From Usnea hakonensis (lineage: Eukaryota; Ascomycota; Lecanoromycetes; Lecanorales; Parmeliaceae): 64,000 nucleotides of DNA. Below the pieces are notes generated by a model, which was given only the letters and a program-made list of their open reading frames with translations, ran no database searches and was not told the origin of the DNA. Numbering within the stretch: position 1 is the stretch's first letter; each line of letters begins with the position of its first letter. Position numbers and translations under genes: made by a program. The stretch spans positions 141,071-205,070 of the forward strand of contig BLJB01000004.1 in the NCBI GenBank assembly GCA_013423325.1. The letters are read 5' to 3'. Below, one piece after another: positions 43,951 to 55,744 of this stretch.

Positions 43951-45476
43951 ATGGCTCCGATGCTCCCAGAGGAGCTATCGCTGACCCTGTTCGAGCAAGT
44001 CTCTTGCAGAGCCCTTCAGATCCGTGAGCTCCTTGCCCTTTTATCCGTTCGTCTCCTTATCCATCTCCTTAACCACTGCTAAACCCTCTCAGCCCAGCTT
44101 CCCTAGTCCCTCCACCATTGTCCTTCACGGCGTTGAGGCAACAGGAAAAAGCTTGACCATCAGCGCCGTCTTAGACACCATTGATACCCCCTCTGCCATC
44201 CTTCAGTCGCAAGAATGCATCACGACCCGACATTTGCTTGAACGAACAATCGCCGCGGTAAAGGAAACACTAGGCGCTGATGGACAGCTCGAGAAAGCCA
44301 ATGATCTTGATGGGAGATGTGAGAGCATCAGTGCCTTCACCGTAGAGCTCCAACATCTACTACGCGGAAGTGGAAAATTCGTACTCGTCTTCGACGGCAT
44401 AGACCGCCAGCGCGAGGCAGCGCCAACATTACTTCCAGCTATTACACGACTCGGAGAAATCGTATGACCATATTGACCTCAAGCACCTCAACTTCTTATC
44501 TGCTAACAGTCGTAGCTACGTAACCTTACTGTCATTCTCATCACCGTGATCCCGCACCCACACCTTCTTCATCGTGCCGGCATTCCCCACATCCATTTTC
44601 CACCATATACGCGTGCTGAAACGCTCTCGATACTCGGCCGCGCCCCGCTCCCGCTCTCTTCCAACCAACTTTCACATCAATCGCTCAATGATACGGTAGC
44701 CGCAAGCCAAGATGACGTACAATGGCTCTGGGCACGTTTCACGGCCGCGGTATGGGACTCCCTCGGACAGCCCGCTGCAAGATCTATTCTAGATTTCCGT
44801 GACGTTTGCGCGCGACTGTGGTCACCATTCATACAACCAATTGTTGACGGCCACTACGGAGTGCGCGAATTCTCGAAATTACTGGTGAAGAATAGGAGTC
44901 TCCTCCAAAGTGAACACGCCCTTCTCGACGGGATAGTGCCGCTTAATCCTGCGTCGGCCGTTGCCAAGCCTCAAAAACGTGTGTACACCCAGTGTTCCCC
45001 AAGCTCATACTACTGACTCAATCATAGAGCTCTCATATACCCTCCCCTATTACCCGGCGTACCTCCTAATATCCGCCTATCTCGCCTCACACAACCCGCC
45101 AAAACATGATATAGCCCTTTTCTCTAAGGCGTCCCTCTCCAAACGCCGCAAGCGCGGGGGCGGTACAGCTCTCACATCTCATCGCACCTCAAAACACCGG
45201 CAAATATCCCGAAGATTACTAGGACCGCAGTCATTTCCTCTGGAAAGATTTTTTGCTATATTCCATGCTATTCTGCCCGTCGATCACGCGGGTGGAGGAG
45301 GGGATACGATGTGCCAAGTTGCTACGCTTGTTGGACTGCGATTAATGGTGAAGGCTGGAGCTGGGGGGGACGTGTTGGAGGGCGGAGGGAAATGGAGAGT
45401 CAACGTAGGTTGGGAATTTCTGAGGGGAGTGGCAAGAGGTGTTAAATTTGACATTGAGAATTATCTTACGGAGTAG
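43951..45476 (+). CDS. ORC5: Origin recognition complex subunit 5
   Basis: Orc5 is an AAA+-like subunit of the complex that marks replication origins. Exons 43951–44046, 44093–44461, 44516–44978 and 45028–45476 give 458 aa with all phases closing. The start reads MAPMLPEELSLTLFEQVSCR, the usual N-terminal helix. Exon 2 has the Walker A region TIVLHGVEATGKSLTI and Walker B-like KFVLVFDGIDRQREA. The lid region follows (FPPYTRAETLSILGR). The C-terminal ORC5 block is distinctive: LPYYPAYLLISAYLASHNPP, SKRRKRGGG, then HRQISRRLLGPQSFPLERFF and AIFHAILPVDHAGGG, ending VKFDIENYLTE. The weak donor GTGTGT at 44979 makes the last junction slightly uncertain. Confidence 0.9.
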
Positions 45477-46803
45477 ACTGCTTACATTAGCATTCGGAAC
45501 ATTTTTGGTGCAACATGTCAGCTTGGCTGTGCTCGTATGCCGATACTAAGGATGATTAGGCAGCCCGGAACGAGTACACCGGCCACGGAAAGCTTGTAAG
45601 GCTGACACAGTCAGAAAATTGAAAGCGTCTTTGGCCAGGGAAGAGAGTGCCTGAAATCGCACCAAAAGAAGTGCGCGAATAAGTTTGTTGTCCGAACTTT
45701 CATGTAGACCGAGCACCTCTTAGTCGTTCATCGCGAGGTCCGAACCGAACCATGAGCGCGGAGAAATTTCTGGGAGCTTTGATCTCACCGCTTTCTGGAT
45801 CCTTCTGGATCAATGCCCATGAACATATTCATCATAATCCCAATCGGCGTTATTTGAGGCTCCCTTCCAAGATGCCCTCAAGCTTATGTCATTTCCATGG
45901 CGAATATTCGGGTGATCAGTGATCAGATATTACCCACGGTACGACCGCCATCCCATCGTCAACAGAAATGCGTCAGTCTACAAAACGTTTACAATATTGA
46001 TAGCATAATCTTTGCTCGAGACCTGACTTGAGACAATGTTGCCAATTGTGAGGCTTTACAGCGGTAGAGATGAGCATGACTAAGACCTTGGCTATTATGC
46101 CTCATAGCCAAATCGCCGAATCTGTTACGTGATGGATTCAAGGCTGCTGCGACTGCAGCCTGGTTTTTTCCACACCTGCATACTTCAACATATTGAAGCT
46201 CCATACATTGACCCTGCTGCGCTTGCAGCCGTCCGCGAGGAGGAAGTCTCGCATATCCGAGTACCGAGAAGCTCTAATGGATTTGGAAACATTCGATGAG
46301 GCAGCCTGATATCATAAGAGCCCAAAATTCAAGCACTTTCAGTGATGCAAGTTTCTGGGCTGCTGATCGATACTCCTGATTTTACCTAATGAAGGGATAT
46401 GGGTGAGCTTACTTGTGAGACGAGAATTTCTACTCGCCAAGTGAGGGCATTTCCTACAGCGACTTCGCATGACTTACCTTTATAATTGTAAGGGCCAGGT
46501 CATTAGTACCAGCGGACTCGCCAGTCAGTGGCGCTCATCCTTACACAACGCAGTCAGCCGGATCGAGTGTATTTTTGAATGGTCTGATGGATCAACGGAC
46601 CAAGACTTTCGTGCCAAGGCTCGTGTTTTTGACGAAATAGCAGAACATGAATGGTTGGGGTATTAGGTGACCAAATGACTCGCCCACGTGTTCAAGAAGG
46701 ATGATTCGACGTGGGGACCATAAAGACTCCATCTCGACCTGGAAGGTTGTCTTTAAGGAGTGAGTAACGCCCAGATACTGGCGCATACGTGCCTACCAAG
46801 GAC
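45477..46803. other. Intergenic, ORC5 to FAD-formyltransferase gene
   Basis: 1.3 kb. Small frames (45989–46204 minus, 46469–46666 plus) carry no motif. No repeat or RNA gene was recognised. Confidence 0.5.
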
Positions 46804-49410
46804 ATGGCTCGCATTATCACTCATTTCAGCTTGCCTAGCAGGGCGTTTCCCCATATCTACGTCAAAAATCCTTTTATGCATTCTGCTATCAATTACTTGA
46901 CTAGAGGGACCTGTCAATCGTTCCATTCCATACGGTCTGTTAGGGTCGGCCACGTCGCCAACGTGTCCAAGCCATGTTCGAGACAACCAGCAAAGGTCCG
47001 AATGAGCACCCTCAATGTTGAGAAAAACCAGAAGAATGTCGCATCTTTTGAGTCTGACCTTGTCATCGTTGGTGGCGGAGCCTGCGGTATTGCAGTCGCA
47101 GCTCATGTAATCGAGCTTGTCAAGAAGAGCAAAGCGCTTCGATCTATCACTCTAATTGAGAAAACCAAGACCGCTGGTCCCGGTCTAGCCTACTCTGACG
47201 CCTGTGTTGGCACCATTCTTAATATGGAGGCCAACAAGGCCGGAATTTATGCGGACGACCCAGAGCATTTCACTCGTTGGATTGGAACTCACTACCCCAC
47301 TTTGAAGGAAACCCCTTTCCCGCAGCGTCGTCTTTACGGGGTCTATCTGACTTCTGTCTTGGATGGCCTTGTGGAAGATGCATCGCAGAACGGAATAGCG
47401 TTTCGCGTGATCAACGATGAGGCTATTGATATTAGCTCCGTTAATGAAGATCTAGAGGTTGTTTTAACTGGAGGTACTAGAATACAAACAGCCAATGCCG
47501 TTCTAGCTCTTGGAAATTTTCTTACTACCCTCAACCCGAAGTTGGTTGGCTTGCCTGGCTTCTTTAGTTCTCCCTGGCCGCTAAAATCACTGAAAGTCAT
47601 TGAATCTGACGCTCCTGTTTCAATCCTCGGCTCGGGTCTTACTGCCATTGACGCGGCTATCTCTCTTGTCGAGAATGGACATCGAGGGAACATCAAACTT
47701 ATATCTCGCAATGGTCGACTGCCAAAAGTTCAAGGGACCACTTCACGGTATCAGCGACGCTACATAATGCATTCACTGGCAAGAGAATTGGAGAGTTCCG
47801 AGGGAGAGGTTTTCGGAAAGGTCTTCGGTACTATCAAGCAAGAGATCGAAAGCCTTGAGGGGGGTAATCGTTACGAATATTCTGACTTGAAGATATTCAG
47901 GGATCCTCTGAAAGGATTGCAAGCTGATATCAAAGATGCTGAGGATGGTACTTTACGTTGGCAAGAAGTCCTTAGAGCAACTGCTCCAGTCGTCGAGCGG
48001 TTTTGGAATTGCATGTCTTCTAAGGAAAAGGCTGTTTTCCTGCGAGATCACATGGGCATATGGTTTAATTTCCGGCATGCTATCCCGCTCGAGAATGCTC
48101 GAAAGATTCTGTTTCTTATGGAGAAAGGACAACTTCGAGTTGTTCGTAGTGCCTCAGGTACTGGTAGTGGTACTAGGTGGGACGGTAACCACTTCTCGGT
48201 AGTGACGAATGAGGGGGATATCAAGTCAAAGTACCTTATCGAGGCAGTTGGTCAAGAACACAATCCAGCTTCCATCGAGTCACCCCTCATGGAGCATCTC
48301 CTAAGTAAAGGCATCCTGAAACCACATGCCGCCGGCGGCATCTCAGTCGACTTTTCGACCCTTTCGGCCACCAAGAACATTCACGTAATCGGCTCCATGA
48401 CACGCGGCACGCACTTTTACACAAACTCGGTCGACCGCAATGCCATCCACGCATCCCGCATCGCCAACTCTATAACTGCCACTCCTATTCCCCGCCCCCT
48501 TCATCTTGCTTTCTTCGTTGGCAGCGACCTCTTTTCACATCTGATACTCAGCAAGCTCGTCCCGCGTCTCATTGCTCAAGGGCATACACCCTTTATTCTT
48601 CTCCCCACAGACATAGTAGAACAAAAAACATCATCACCCGACTCACGGGAACTGGATCCTTACGAAAGGCAGCTTCTGCATGATCAAATGAACCCATTTT
48701 CCGGATCATCCTCTTCGGACGGAGCTGGTTGTTCAACTGTGGAACAGATGGGAGCGCATTACGGACTACTTGTACAGAAAGTGAAAAGTGTTAACGATGC
48801 CTCTCTAGAGATCCTCAGAAAACACCACATCGACGCCGGCTTTTCCCTGCGCTGTGAACAGCGTTTTGGCAAGGATGTAATCAATCACTTCTCTGCTCCA
48901 CGGGCACTGTTGAATCTGCATCTAGACGTCCTGCCCTCCGCCCGAAAGGAAACAGCCGCTAAGCAGGCCAGTCTCGGGTACAGTCTTCGCCACGTGAGCT
49001 CATCGGACAAGTCTGGCCCGGTCCTTGACGCACGCACCATTCCAGTCGACTACGAGAAATCCGTGTCTCATCACATGAACGATTTGTCTCCTATCGGCGT
49101 GGAGATGGTTTTGAATGCTGTTGACAACTTGGCAAGGGGCAAGGACATGCATGGTCTCGAGCAAAATGAAGACGAACGTCAGTACTGCTCCTTTCCGACA
49201 GAGGAGGGGCTTGGTATGCTCCAAAAGCGAGGGATGAAGCTTGTGGATGCCGCGCCGATCAAGGAGGTGCTCGTGGATAGATTTGGGGCGAATGGAGGGA
49301 GAGATGCGCTGAAAGAGGCTGTGAGGGAGGCGGTGGGGGGGTGGTATGGGGATGAGGGTGCGGGTCTTGCTGAGGCTGAAGAGAACTCGTATATTAGGAA
49401 CACCGCTTGA
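46804..49410 (+). CDS. FAD/NAD(P)-binding domain fused to a formyltransferase-like domain
   Basis: Single exon, 868 aa from ATG 46804. Residues about 85–560 form an FAD/NAD(P)-binding domain of the NAD_binding_9 kind: DLVIVGGGACGIAVAAHVIE is the Rossmann GxGxxG-type start (GGGACG), then SITLIEKTKTAGPGLAYSDA, and a second dinucleotide site VSILGSGLTAIDAAISLVEN. From about 565 a formyltransferase-like domain follows: LHLAFFVGSDLFSHLILSKL, SLRCEQRFGKDVINHF, LLNLHLDVLPSARKE (the place of the NLHPGxLP motif, His kept, PG replaced by LD), and YSLRHVSSSDKSGPVLDART with the conserved-position Asp. The first 65 residues are basic with few acids (MARIITHFSLPSRAFPH), a possible mitochondrial presequence; ATG 47002 (MSTLNVEK) would remove it. 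Substrate unknown; formyl transfer to an amine or hydroxylamine is a guess. Confidence 0.75.
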   Translation: MARIITHFSLPSRAFPHIYVKNPFMHSAINYLTRGTCQSFHSIRSVRVGHVANVSKPCSRQPAKVRMSTLNVEKNQKNVASFESDLVIVGGGACGIAVAAHVIELVKKSKALRSITLIEKTKTAGPGLAYSDACVGTILNMEANKAGIYADDPEHFTRWIGTHYPTLKETPFPQRRLYGVYLTSVLDGLVEDASQNGIAFRVINDEAIDISSVNEDLEVVLTGGTRIQTANAVLALGNFLTTLNPKLVGLPGFFSSPWPLKSLKVIESDAPVSILGSGLTAIDAAISLVENGHRGNIKLISRNGRLPKVQGTTSRYQRRYIMHSLARELESSEGEVFGKVFGTIKQEIESLEGGNRYEYSDLKIFRDPLKGLQADIKDAEDGTLRWQEVLRATAPVVERFWNCMSSKEKAVFLRDHMGIWFNFRHAIPLENARKILFLMEKGQLRVVRSASGTGSGTRWDGNHFSVVTNEGDIKSKYLIEAVGQEHNPASIESPLMEHLLSKGILKPHAAGGISVDFSTLSATKNIHVIGSMTRGTHFYTNSVDRNAIHASRIANSITATPIPRPLHLAFFVGSDLFSHLILSKLVPRLIAQGHTPFILLPTDIVEQKTSSPDSRELDPYERQLLHDQMNPFSGSSSSDGAGCSTVEQMGAHYGLLVQKVKSVNDASLEILRKHHIDAGFSLRCEQRFGKDVINHFSAPRALLNLHLDVLPSARKETAAKQASLGYSLRHVSSSDKSGPVLDARTIPVDYEKSVSHHMNDLSPIGVEMVLNAVDNLARGKDMHGLEQNEDERQYCSFPTEEGLGMLQKRGMKLVDAAPIKEVLVDRFGANGGRDALKEAVREAVGGWYGDEGAGLAEAEENSYIRNTA

Positions 49411-52183
49411 AGGCGTGCATACTATTCAGATTATATTTCATGGATTCCTCTTTTCTTTGTACTATTCGAAGTCAACGAAAATAATTCCAAGAGCATGGAA
49501 AAGTCGATTTATATTTCTTGAAGTGGAACTTGAACCAGGAAAAGGAAAGGAGATAGACGAGCGATTGTTGAGCCGCGTGCTGCTAGAAATAGAAGTTCTC
49601 ATTAGTTTGGCTTGGCACCAGGGGCAAGGGGAAAAGGGGCTCCGATGGCGGCTGCGGCTTCCGGCTTCGGAGCCGTACTCGGTACTCGTACCTGCTGCCA
49701 AATCCAAAGCGCGGAAGCTCCATCTTACGGGTTAGAAACAATCTTTTCATTTTGTAGAGACATGGGACAAGAGATTGATCAATATCTTTCAATACTATCA
49801 GTGTTCGCCATGATCGTTCTCTTTATCCTTCAGACTCCGAGCTCCACTCATGATATGCCGAGGCAGGATGAACCCAATTGGCGGCCAAGGCTGCAGGGGC
49901 CTCGGTAACTGCAGACTTCACCGCTGATGTTAATATTCATAATGTGCAAAGATCATCATAATAGGAGCACAAAAGGAATTAACCTGCTTTACTCTGGACG
50001 GAGACTCAGCTCTTATGTTTCCGAGGATTTGTCCTCATGTTTCCGATGATTTGCTAACAACCTTGTTGAATGAACAACAATAAAAGCATATTGAATAGAG
50101 CCCTCTCTACACTGTATGCCAGATAGTATATGGTATTTTCTTTGACGAAAATATTGCCGGATGAATGCCCTGCCCTGGTCTGCTAATATGTGATGTCTTT
50201 ACGCCAATATACTTGGCCAAGGTGAAGCATCGCATGGCAGCATACAAAGGAGAGGATAAAGAGAGAACCACGAACAGAAACCTCAACGACGACAGGCAAC
50301 AAGATGCGAAAACATCCTATTTTTTTCTCCCCTCTTGGGCAAAGCAACTGTAATATAAAAATAGCTGGACATGCGCTGCGATGTCGAGCGGAGCACCCAA
50401 TACTCATGCGACATAAGTTCAGAGATAGTATCGTCTTTGCAGGAAAATGATCTCGCAGATTTCAATTTATTTTACGTTACGATTATATCTTTGGGGCCAA
50501 AAAAGGGTATCTCAGGCCAACGGAAGGTTGGCTGCAACCACGACGGCAGAAGTCTAATTTTTGCGAGCGGCCCCCAATGCTGCGAAGCAGAGTTGTAGGA
50601 GGAGAAGCAACGAAGGAGTGAAAATACTCGTACCGTAACGCACATTGAATAAAGACTATTTCACTGACAGAGTACCGCTCAGTGCTGCTTTATACCGAAA
50701 AAAAGCCGAGCTTTCTATGGACAAGGATACTAGAGGAGAAAGGTAGCATCTGCAAAGACCATTTTCATGGATTTGCTGCTTTATAGGGCGTCAATATTGC
50801 CTGCCTGTCATCGAGGCCTTCTGGGTCACGCTAGGCATGCAGGGGCGTGGCGGACAACGGTTCTTGGTTTGCCACGAGAGAATTTTCAACAGCCATCTTC
50901 GAACGTTGCTCTAGGTGTCGCACTCCGAAAGCTTAAAGCTGCTTGAATCAAGCATTAGATAGAGCAGGACGACAATGCAAGATGGCATCAGTAAAGACGT
51001 GGTATGTACGAAAAAGCTACTCCCGCAATACCAGGTTTTCGCTCTAACCCAGAACTTATCGTGCTGGTCGGGGAGAAAGCCACAACGAGCTCCGTCCACT
51101 CTAAGCCAGATTCAGCGCCTTGAAAAGGCGGTCGGCTATCTTCCGAAATCTGACTGGCTTCTGCAGCCCGTCGGGGTTCAGCGATCAATTCCCGTCAGCC
51201 AATCCAAAAGCTCCTTGCTTCGCTAGTGGGAAAACAGATCCCGAGACTTTTCAAAGCACCATGACCTTCCCATCAAAGACGTGGCTTTCTCGCGTGGAAT
51301 CGAACATCCTTGTCAACATGGCCGTGCCAGCTTTTAAGATACAAGATAGTAAATACCAAGAATTTGACTCACATGCAAACCATTAGGTGAAACTCTGCCC
51401 AATATCTTCAACCCCACTGCAGCAAGAAACTTGGTATTCAGGAATCCTACCACCCCACCATGTCTCGCAGACTTGAGTGGGTTAGGTTTAGGGACCTGGA
51501 TATTGTTGCAGGGTTCTCGTGACCCATAAAATAGGGAGTTACCACGCCTCATTTTGTTTTCTCATAGCTTTTCCCTCGTTCAAGACCCGTACACCTATGA
51601 TGACCACGCAAAAATTTCTCACCTGTCTCTATGTGAGTTAATCACCGCCTCACTACAGATTACGCATGGATTCAAAATCGAATAAGCGTCAATGAAAGAA
51701 TTTTTCGGATGTAGCCACTCCATAAATTTGTTCTTGATCTTAGTTGAGGTCCCGCAACGTCAGCATGACCTACATCTTGATCCTATCGGGCTATCTATCT
51801 CTCTAGTGCCGTTGGAGCCGTCTTGCTCATCCCGGACCGTGGACCTCTGCGCTTTTCTTCGATCTGTTAGGAGGAAATGGCCAACGCAAAGATCTAAACA
51901 GTCATGACTATTGAGGTCCCACTATGCATATGCTTGGCTGCCAATGAGGTCGCACGACATCGGCCTCAAACGCCTACGTTACCTACATAGAAAGCTCTCT
52001 AAGCCGCTTCAATCACTAGTACTCGGAACTTGTTGGACCAATTATGACCACCGCTGTCGGTCTTTAATTTGCAACAAACGCCAATCCATCATTCGCGCTG
52101 TCCTCTATGAAGTTTCCTAAGTCCATGAGTAGAGGTCAATGGCACCTCGAATTAAGCAACGAGCTCCCGTGCAACATCAGACA
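49411..52183. other. Gene-poor 2.8 kb stretch
   Basis: Many short frames, none over 130 codons and none with motifs. I found no repeat with other parts of the window and no RNA gene. Confidence 0.45.
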
Positions 52184-54772
52184 ATGTCCAGTGATATCGG
52201 CCACGCCTCTACAACAGCTCTGCCTTGCGCGTACGTGCCGCGTCTACGAAGAGACTGGCCTCCTCTGCTAACACGTTTGATGTAGATTGAGGACATCTTT
52301 CCGGTATGGTCATGGCCTGCAAGCTCTTGCTCCTGCGTCTGATGACGAAAGTCAACTACAATTCCTGCACTGGGTCGAATCTACAAGAACCGCGTCGTCG
52401 GAAAGTTTTCCTGAGATCTCTGGCATAGAAAAGTTGATGTGTCCATTGATATGGTGCCGTACTAGCTTCAAGGACGTCTCTTCGACTTTGGAACATGTCT
52501 CAGCTTGCCCTTTACTGTCAGACGCGTGCTACTGGTGTCCGTACTGCGGCCGCCCTGAGCAATTCAAAAAGTGTGAACCTACATCTTCTGGAACGATCCA
52601 CCGGAATGAATCCGACAAAGAAACAACAAACAGACGGGCTGGGGCTTTCTTCAAGAGATCTGGTGACCAGGATGATGGCCATGCGGATCCTTCCTCATCA
52701 CCCGTTTCACGGGCGTCTATCCAACGACTTGGTGATAAAACACACCATCCTGACCTGGGCCGGAAACTGCACCAAAATCCGAGATGTGTTGGCTTCGGCG
52801 GCAGTAATTTGTACGACTTGGATGATAAAGCTCAACATGCTACACCAGCGTCTGACAGCTCTCGGCTGTCTCTCAATTCTGACCCTGCCACTACGACGCT
52901 ACAACTACAGGAACCTGCGTATTCTGCGTGCCTCCAGTCTTTACCCCTCTGGAGTGTTATCTCTGAACGACCCGTCGCTGCTGTGGACACGTATGCAGAT
53001 AGATATCATAAGCCTAAAAACGCGTTCATTCCCGGGAATAAAACCAACGTCTCTCCTATCCCGGTCTCCACTAACCTGTCCGGGGCTGGGGTTTGTGTGT
53101 CACCGCTACAAATACCGCAATCTGATGCGCCAACCTTGCACTCGTCCATTAAGAAGTATACTGGACCTTCTTTCGATGAACTTCAATCATCTATCCGCCA
53201 TGCGAAAGGCATAGTTACATCATCGCCGACAACCTTTCACGGCTCCGAGTCGTCATACTGTGAAGAAAGTATCAGTAGCCATGCGTATATCGCAGATCTC
53301 TGCGATGGGATACGTGCTATGAGTGAGGAATGGACCCGAAGACTTGCTTTAAGTGCCAAAATCCCGCGGCTGGACTCGCAATGCTATGCTCTGGCCTTGT
53401 TCAAATTGGGCATTGCAGCGTTGAGCAACAATTTTCGTGGAGCAGGTCCAAGCAGCTTTCAGGATGTGTTTGCAATGGCACATGTTGTGATCACTTCGTC
53501 GAGCATCGTTCGTGAGGATGACGACGAACGAGCATGGAACCTTATACTGGAAGGCGTCTATCAGTGGAAAGACATTATATCTGACACAACCGAGAGAGAG
53601 ATCTTTGTATGGATAATGCGTCGGCATTGTCATCCATCACGATATTCTGACCTGTCAGCGATCCATGACTCTACAATGGGAGACGTTCTTCTGCCTGCTG
53701 AGGAACTAATGCTTGCTAGTTTTATTCGCAATCTGTCTTCTACATCTGCAGACTCGAGGATCCATGAAGAAGTCGGCAACAGTTGTCAAGTCTTCAAGAT
53801 CGATGATAGGCAGACTAGACAGCCCAGAATACCGCAAGCGAATGTCGCAATGGAGGCATTCACAGATTTCCTTGATGGTAAGTACAGTTGTTTGTGTGGC
53901 ACTGAAATTAACAAATCTGACGCTGGAGATAGATTTTGCACACGCTGTCATTGTCGAAGATCTTGCTAATCGCCAAACCTTCGCTTCACAATACATCCAA
54001 CAGCATACATCAGGCATCGAAACACTGGATAGAAACATTATTGGGCGTCTTTGCAGATGGGAGGGTCTAGAAGCTTTTCATGGAGTCGTCAATGAAATCA
54101 AGAACATGCTCCGCTGTGGACTGTTACATACGGTTCGAGACGTTGAGGTCATGCTTTCGTGGTCGGGCAAAGTGAGCTGGTTCCTACTTTCCTGATTAAA
54201 ACCCAGCTGATGGGTTTAAGTCACACTCCAGATCTCCCCGGCTGCTACGGAAGTATCTGAAGGTGATCAAACATCTCTGTGATGAGGTCATGAAAGAGTC
54301 GGGACTCCACTGGCGCGATTCCTTCTACGAGGCCATTCTAGGTACAGTCATTGCGACGGCCTCGGAGCTACACCATACCAGAGGTCACGCATTTCAGACT
54401 CCCCCTGTCACACCATCCGACCAACTCAGCTGGAGTCAAAGTATCCTCCCCACTACAGCCAGCGCCGCTACGTCTTTCGTCGAACCTCATACTGCCACAC
54501 TATCCTCTCCTGATCCCATCAAGCCTTGTTCGGATGCAAGTACACACATTTCCCATTGTCCAGACCCAACCTGCAAGGCCTCGTTCAAAGGGGCTTCGCA
54601 AAAATCAAACCTCAACCGCCATTTGAAGTCGGCCCTGCATCACAAACAAGATTCGCTGTTCAAGTGTGAATTTTGTAAGAGTGCCTTTGGCCGTTCGGAT
54701 AATCTGCAGCAGCACGTACGGAAAATCCATGGCGTTGATCCGGCTTGGACGGATTTCAGCGCGGATGCTTGA
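52184..54772 (+). CDS. C2H2 zinc-finger protein, four exons
   Basis: Exons 52184–52230, 52286–53877, 53933–54171 and 54221–54772 give 809 aa with consistent phases. The N-terminal part has cysteine/histidine clusters (KLMCPLIWCRTSFKDVSSTL, then HVSACPLLSDACYWCPYCGR) that look like degenerate zinc fingers. The middle is long and low in motifs. The C-terminus has two C2H2 fingers: HCPDPTCKASFKGASQKSNL followed by NRHLKSALHH, and FKCEFCKSAFGRSDNLQQHV followed by RKIHG. Two adjacent C-terminal fingers are common in fungal regulators, so nuclear DNA binding is likely, target unknown. The internal ATG-free exon boundaries were placed by phase and splice consensus. Confidence 0.7.
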
Positions 54773-55744
54773 TCCAGGTAGCGGAGGCGTGTGAGGCTAA
54801 GATCTGTGTTTCTTCCTCGGATGCAACGGGTCGTTCTCGGTGGCAGGAGAACGGCGATATGCTTCCTGCACTGTGGATACATGCGACCCGTATACGCTAC
54901 CTGCACATAGCTCGGAACATCTCTTGAGTGCGCTGGCGTGCGTCATGCTGGTATACAATCGCTCTAAATGTCTAGACCTGTTAAAGATATTCGTATATTC
55001 CTATCCTTCGCAATTTTCTTCTGCATCCCTCAATGCCAATTGAACACGAGGCTCTTAGAGCTCTATGATACAGATAATCAGTTCTCTGCGGCATCAGCGG
55101 GGGTGAGGCGCTTGGGATGGGGCACGAAGGCGTAGGAAATCTGGTACGGAGGTGTGTATTGTACTTGACGCTAGGTCCTCAACCCTGAGAACTCGAAACG
55201 TGCACTGCCGAAGGTACTGTGTTACTAGGTAAGGTACAATTGAGCACCTTTGATGTCGTCGTATGTCATCGTCCGAAAACTCGGTTGGCCGGCTACTAGC
55301 GATGAGGTCTCCGTAAGGTGTCCATGCATTCTTGTTACTTCCATCGACGGTATCTGTGATGCTTCGCATTAAAATTTCTCACGTGGAGGCCGCGTCTCTG
55401 AAGACCAGAGTTATCATTTTTAATTTACCCCCCACCGCCGCTGCACTGGAGTTCTATCTCCTAATTGAGCTTTGCTTTTTTGACCATGCTATTTAGCATT
55501 TGTAGAGGTACCTTATGTCAAACAGAATTTCTACCACTACAGCATAGTCCGCTCGCTGATACTAAGCCTGCGGGTGATGACTCTGGTTAAGGCTGAGCTA
55601 CATGCACGGATGGTGTTGGTGATTTTAGTGGCTTAGTAATGGCTAATTCCGAACATGGGCCAAATATGCCACAGTGAGAATGGGGCGGAGAATGGCTTTT
55701 GGTGGTGGAATGGCAAATGGATGTGGAATCGAGATTTTCCTAGG
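54773..55744. other. Intergenic up to the AT-rich block
   Basis: About 970 bp of normal composition, no gene recognised. Base composition changes sharply near 55745. Confidence 0.5.
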
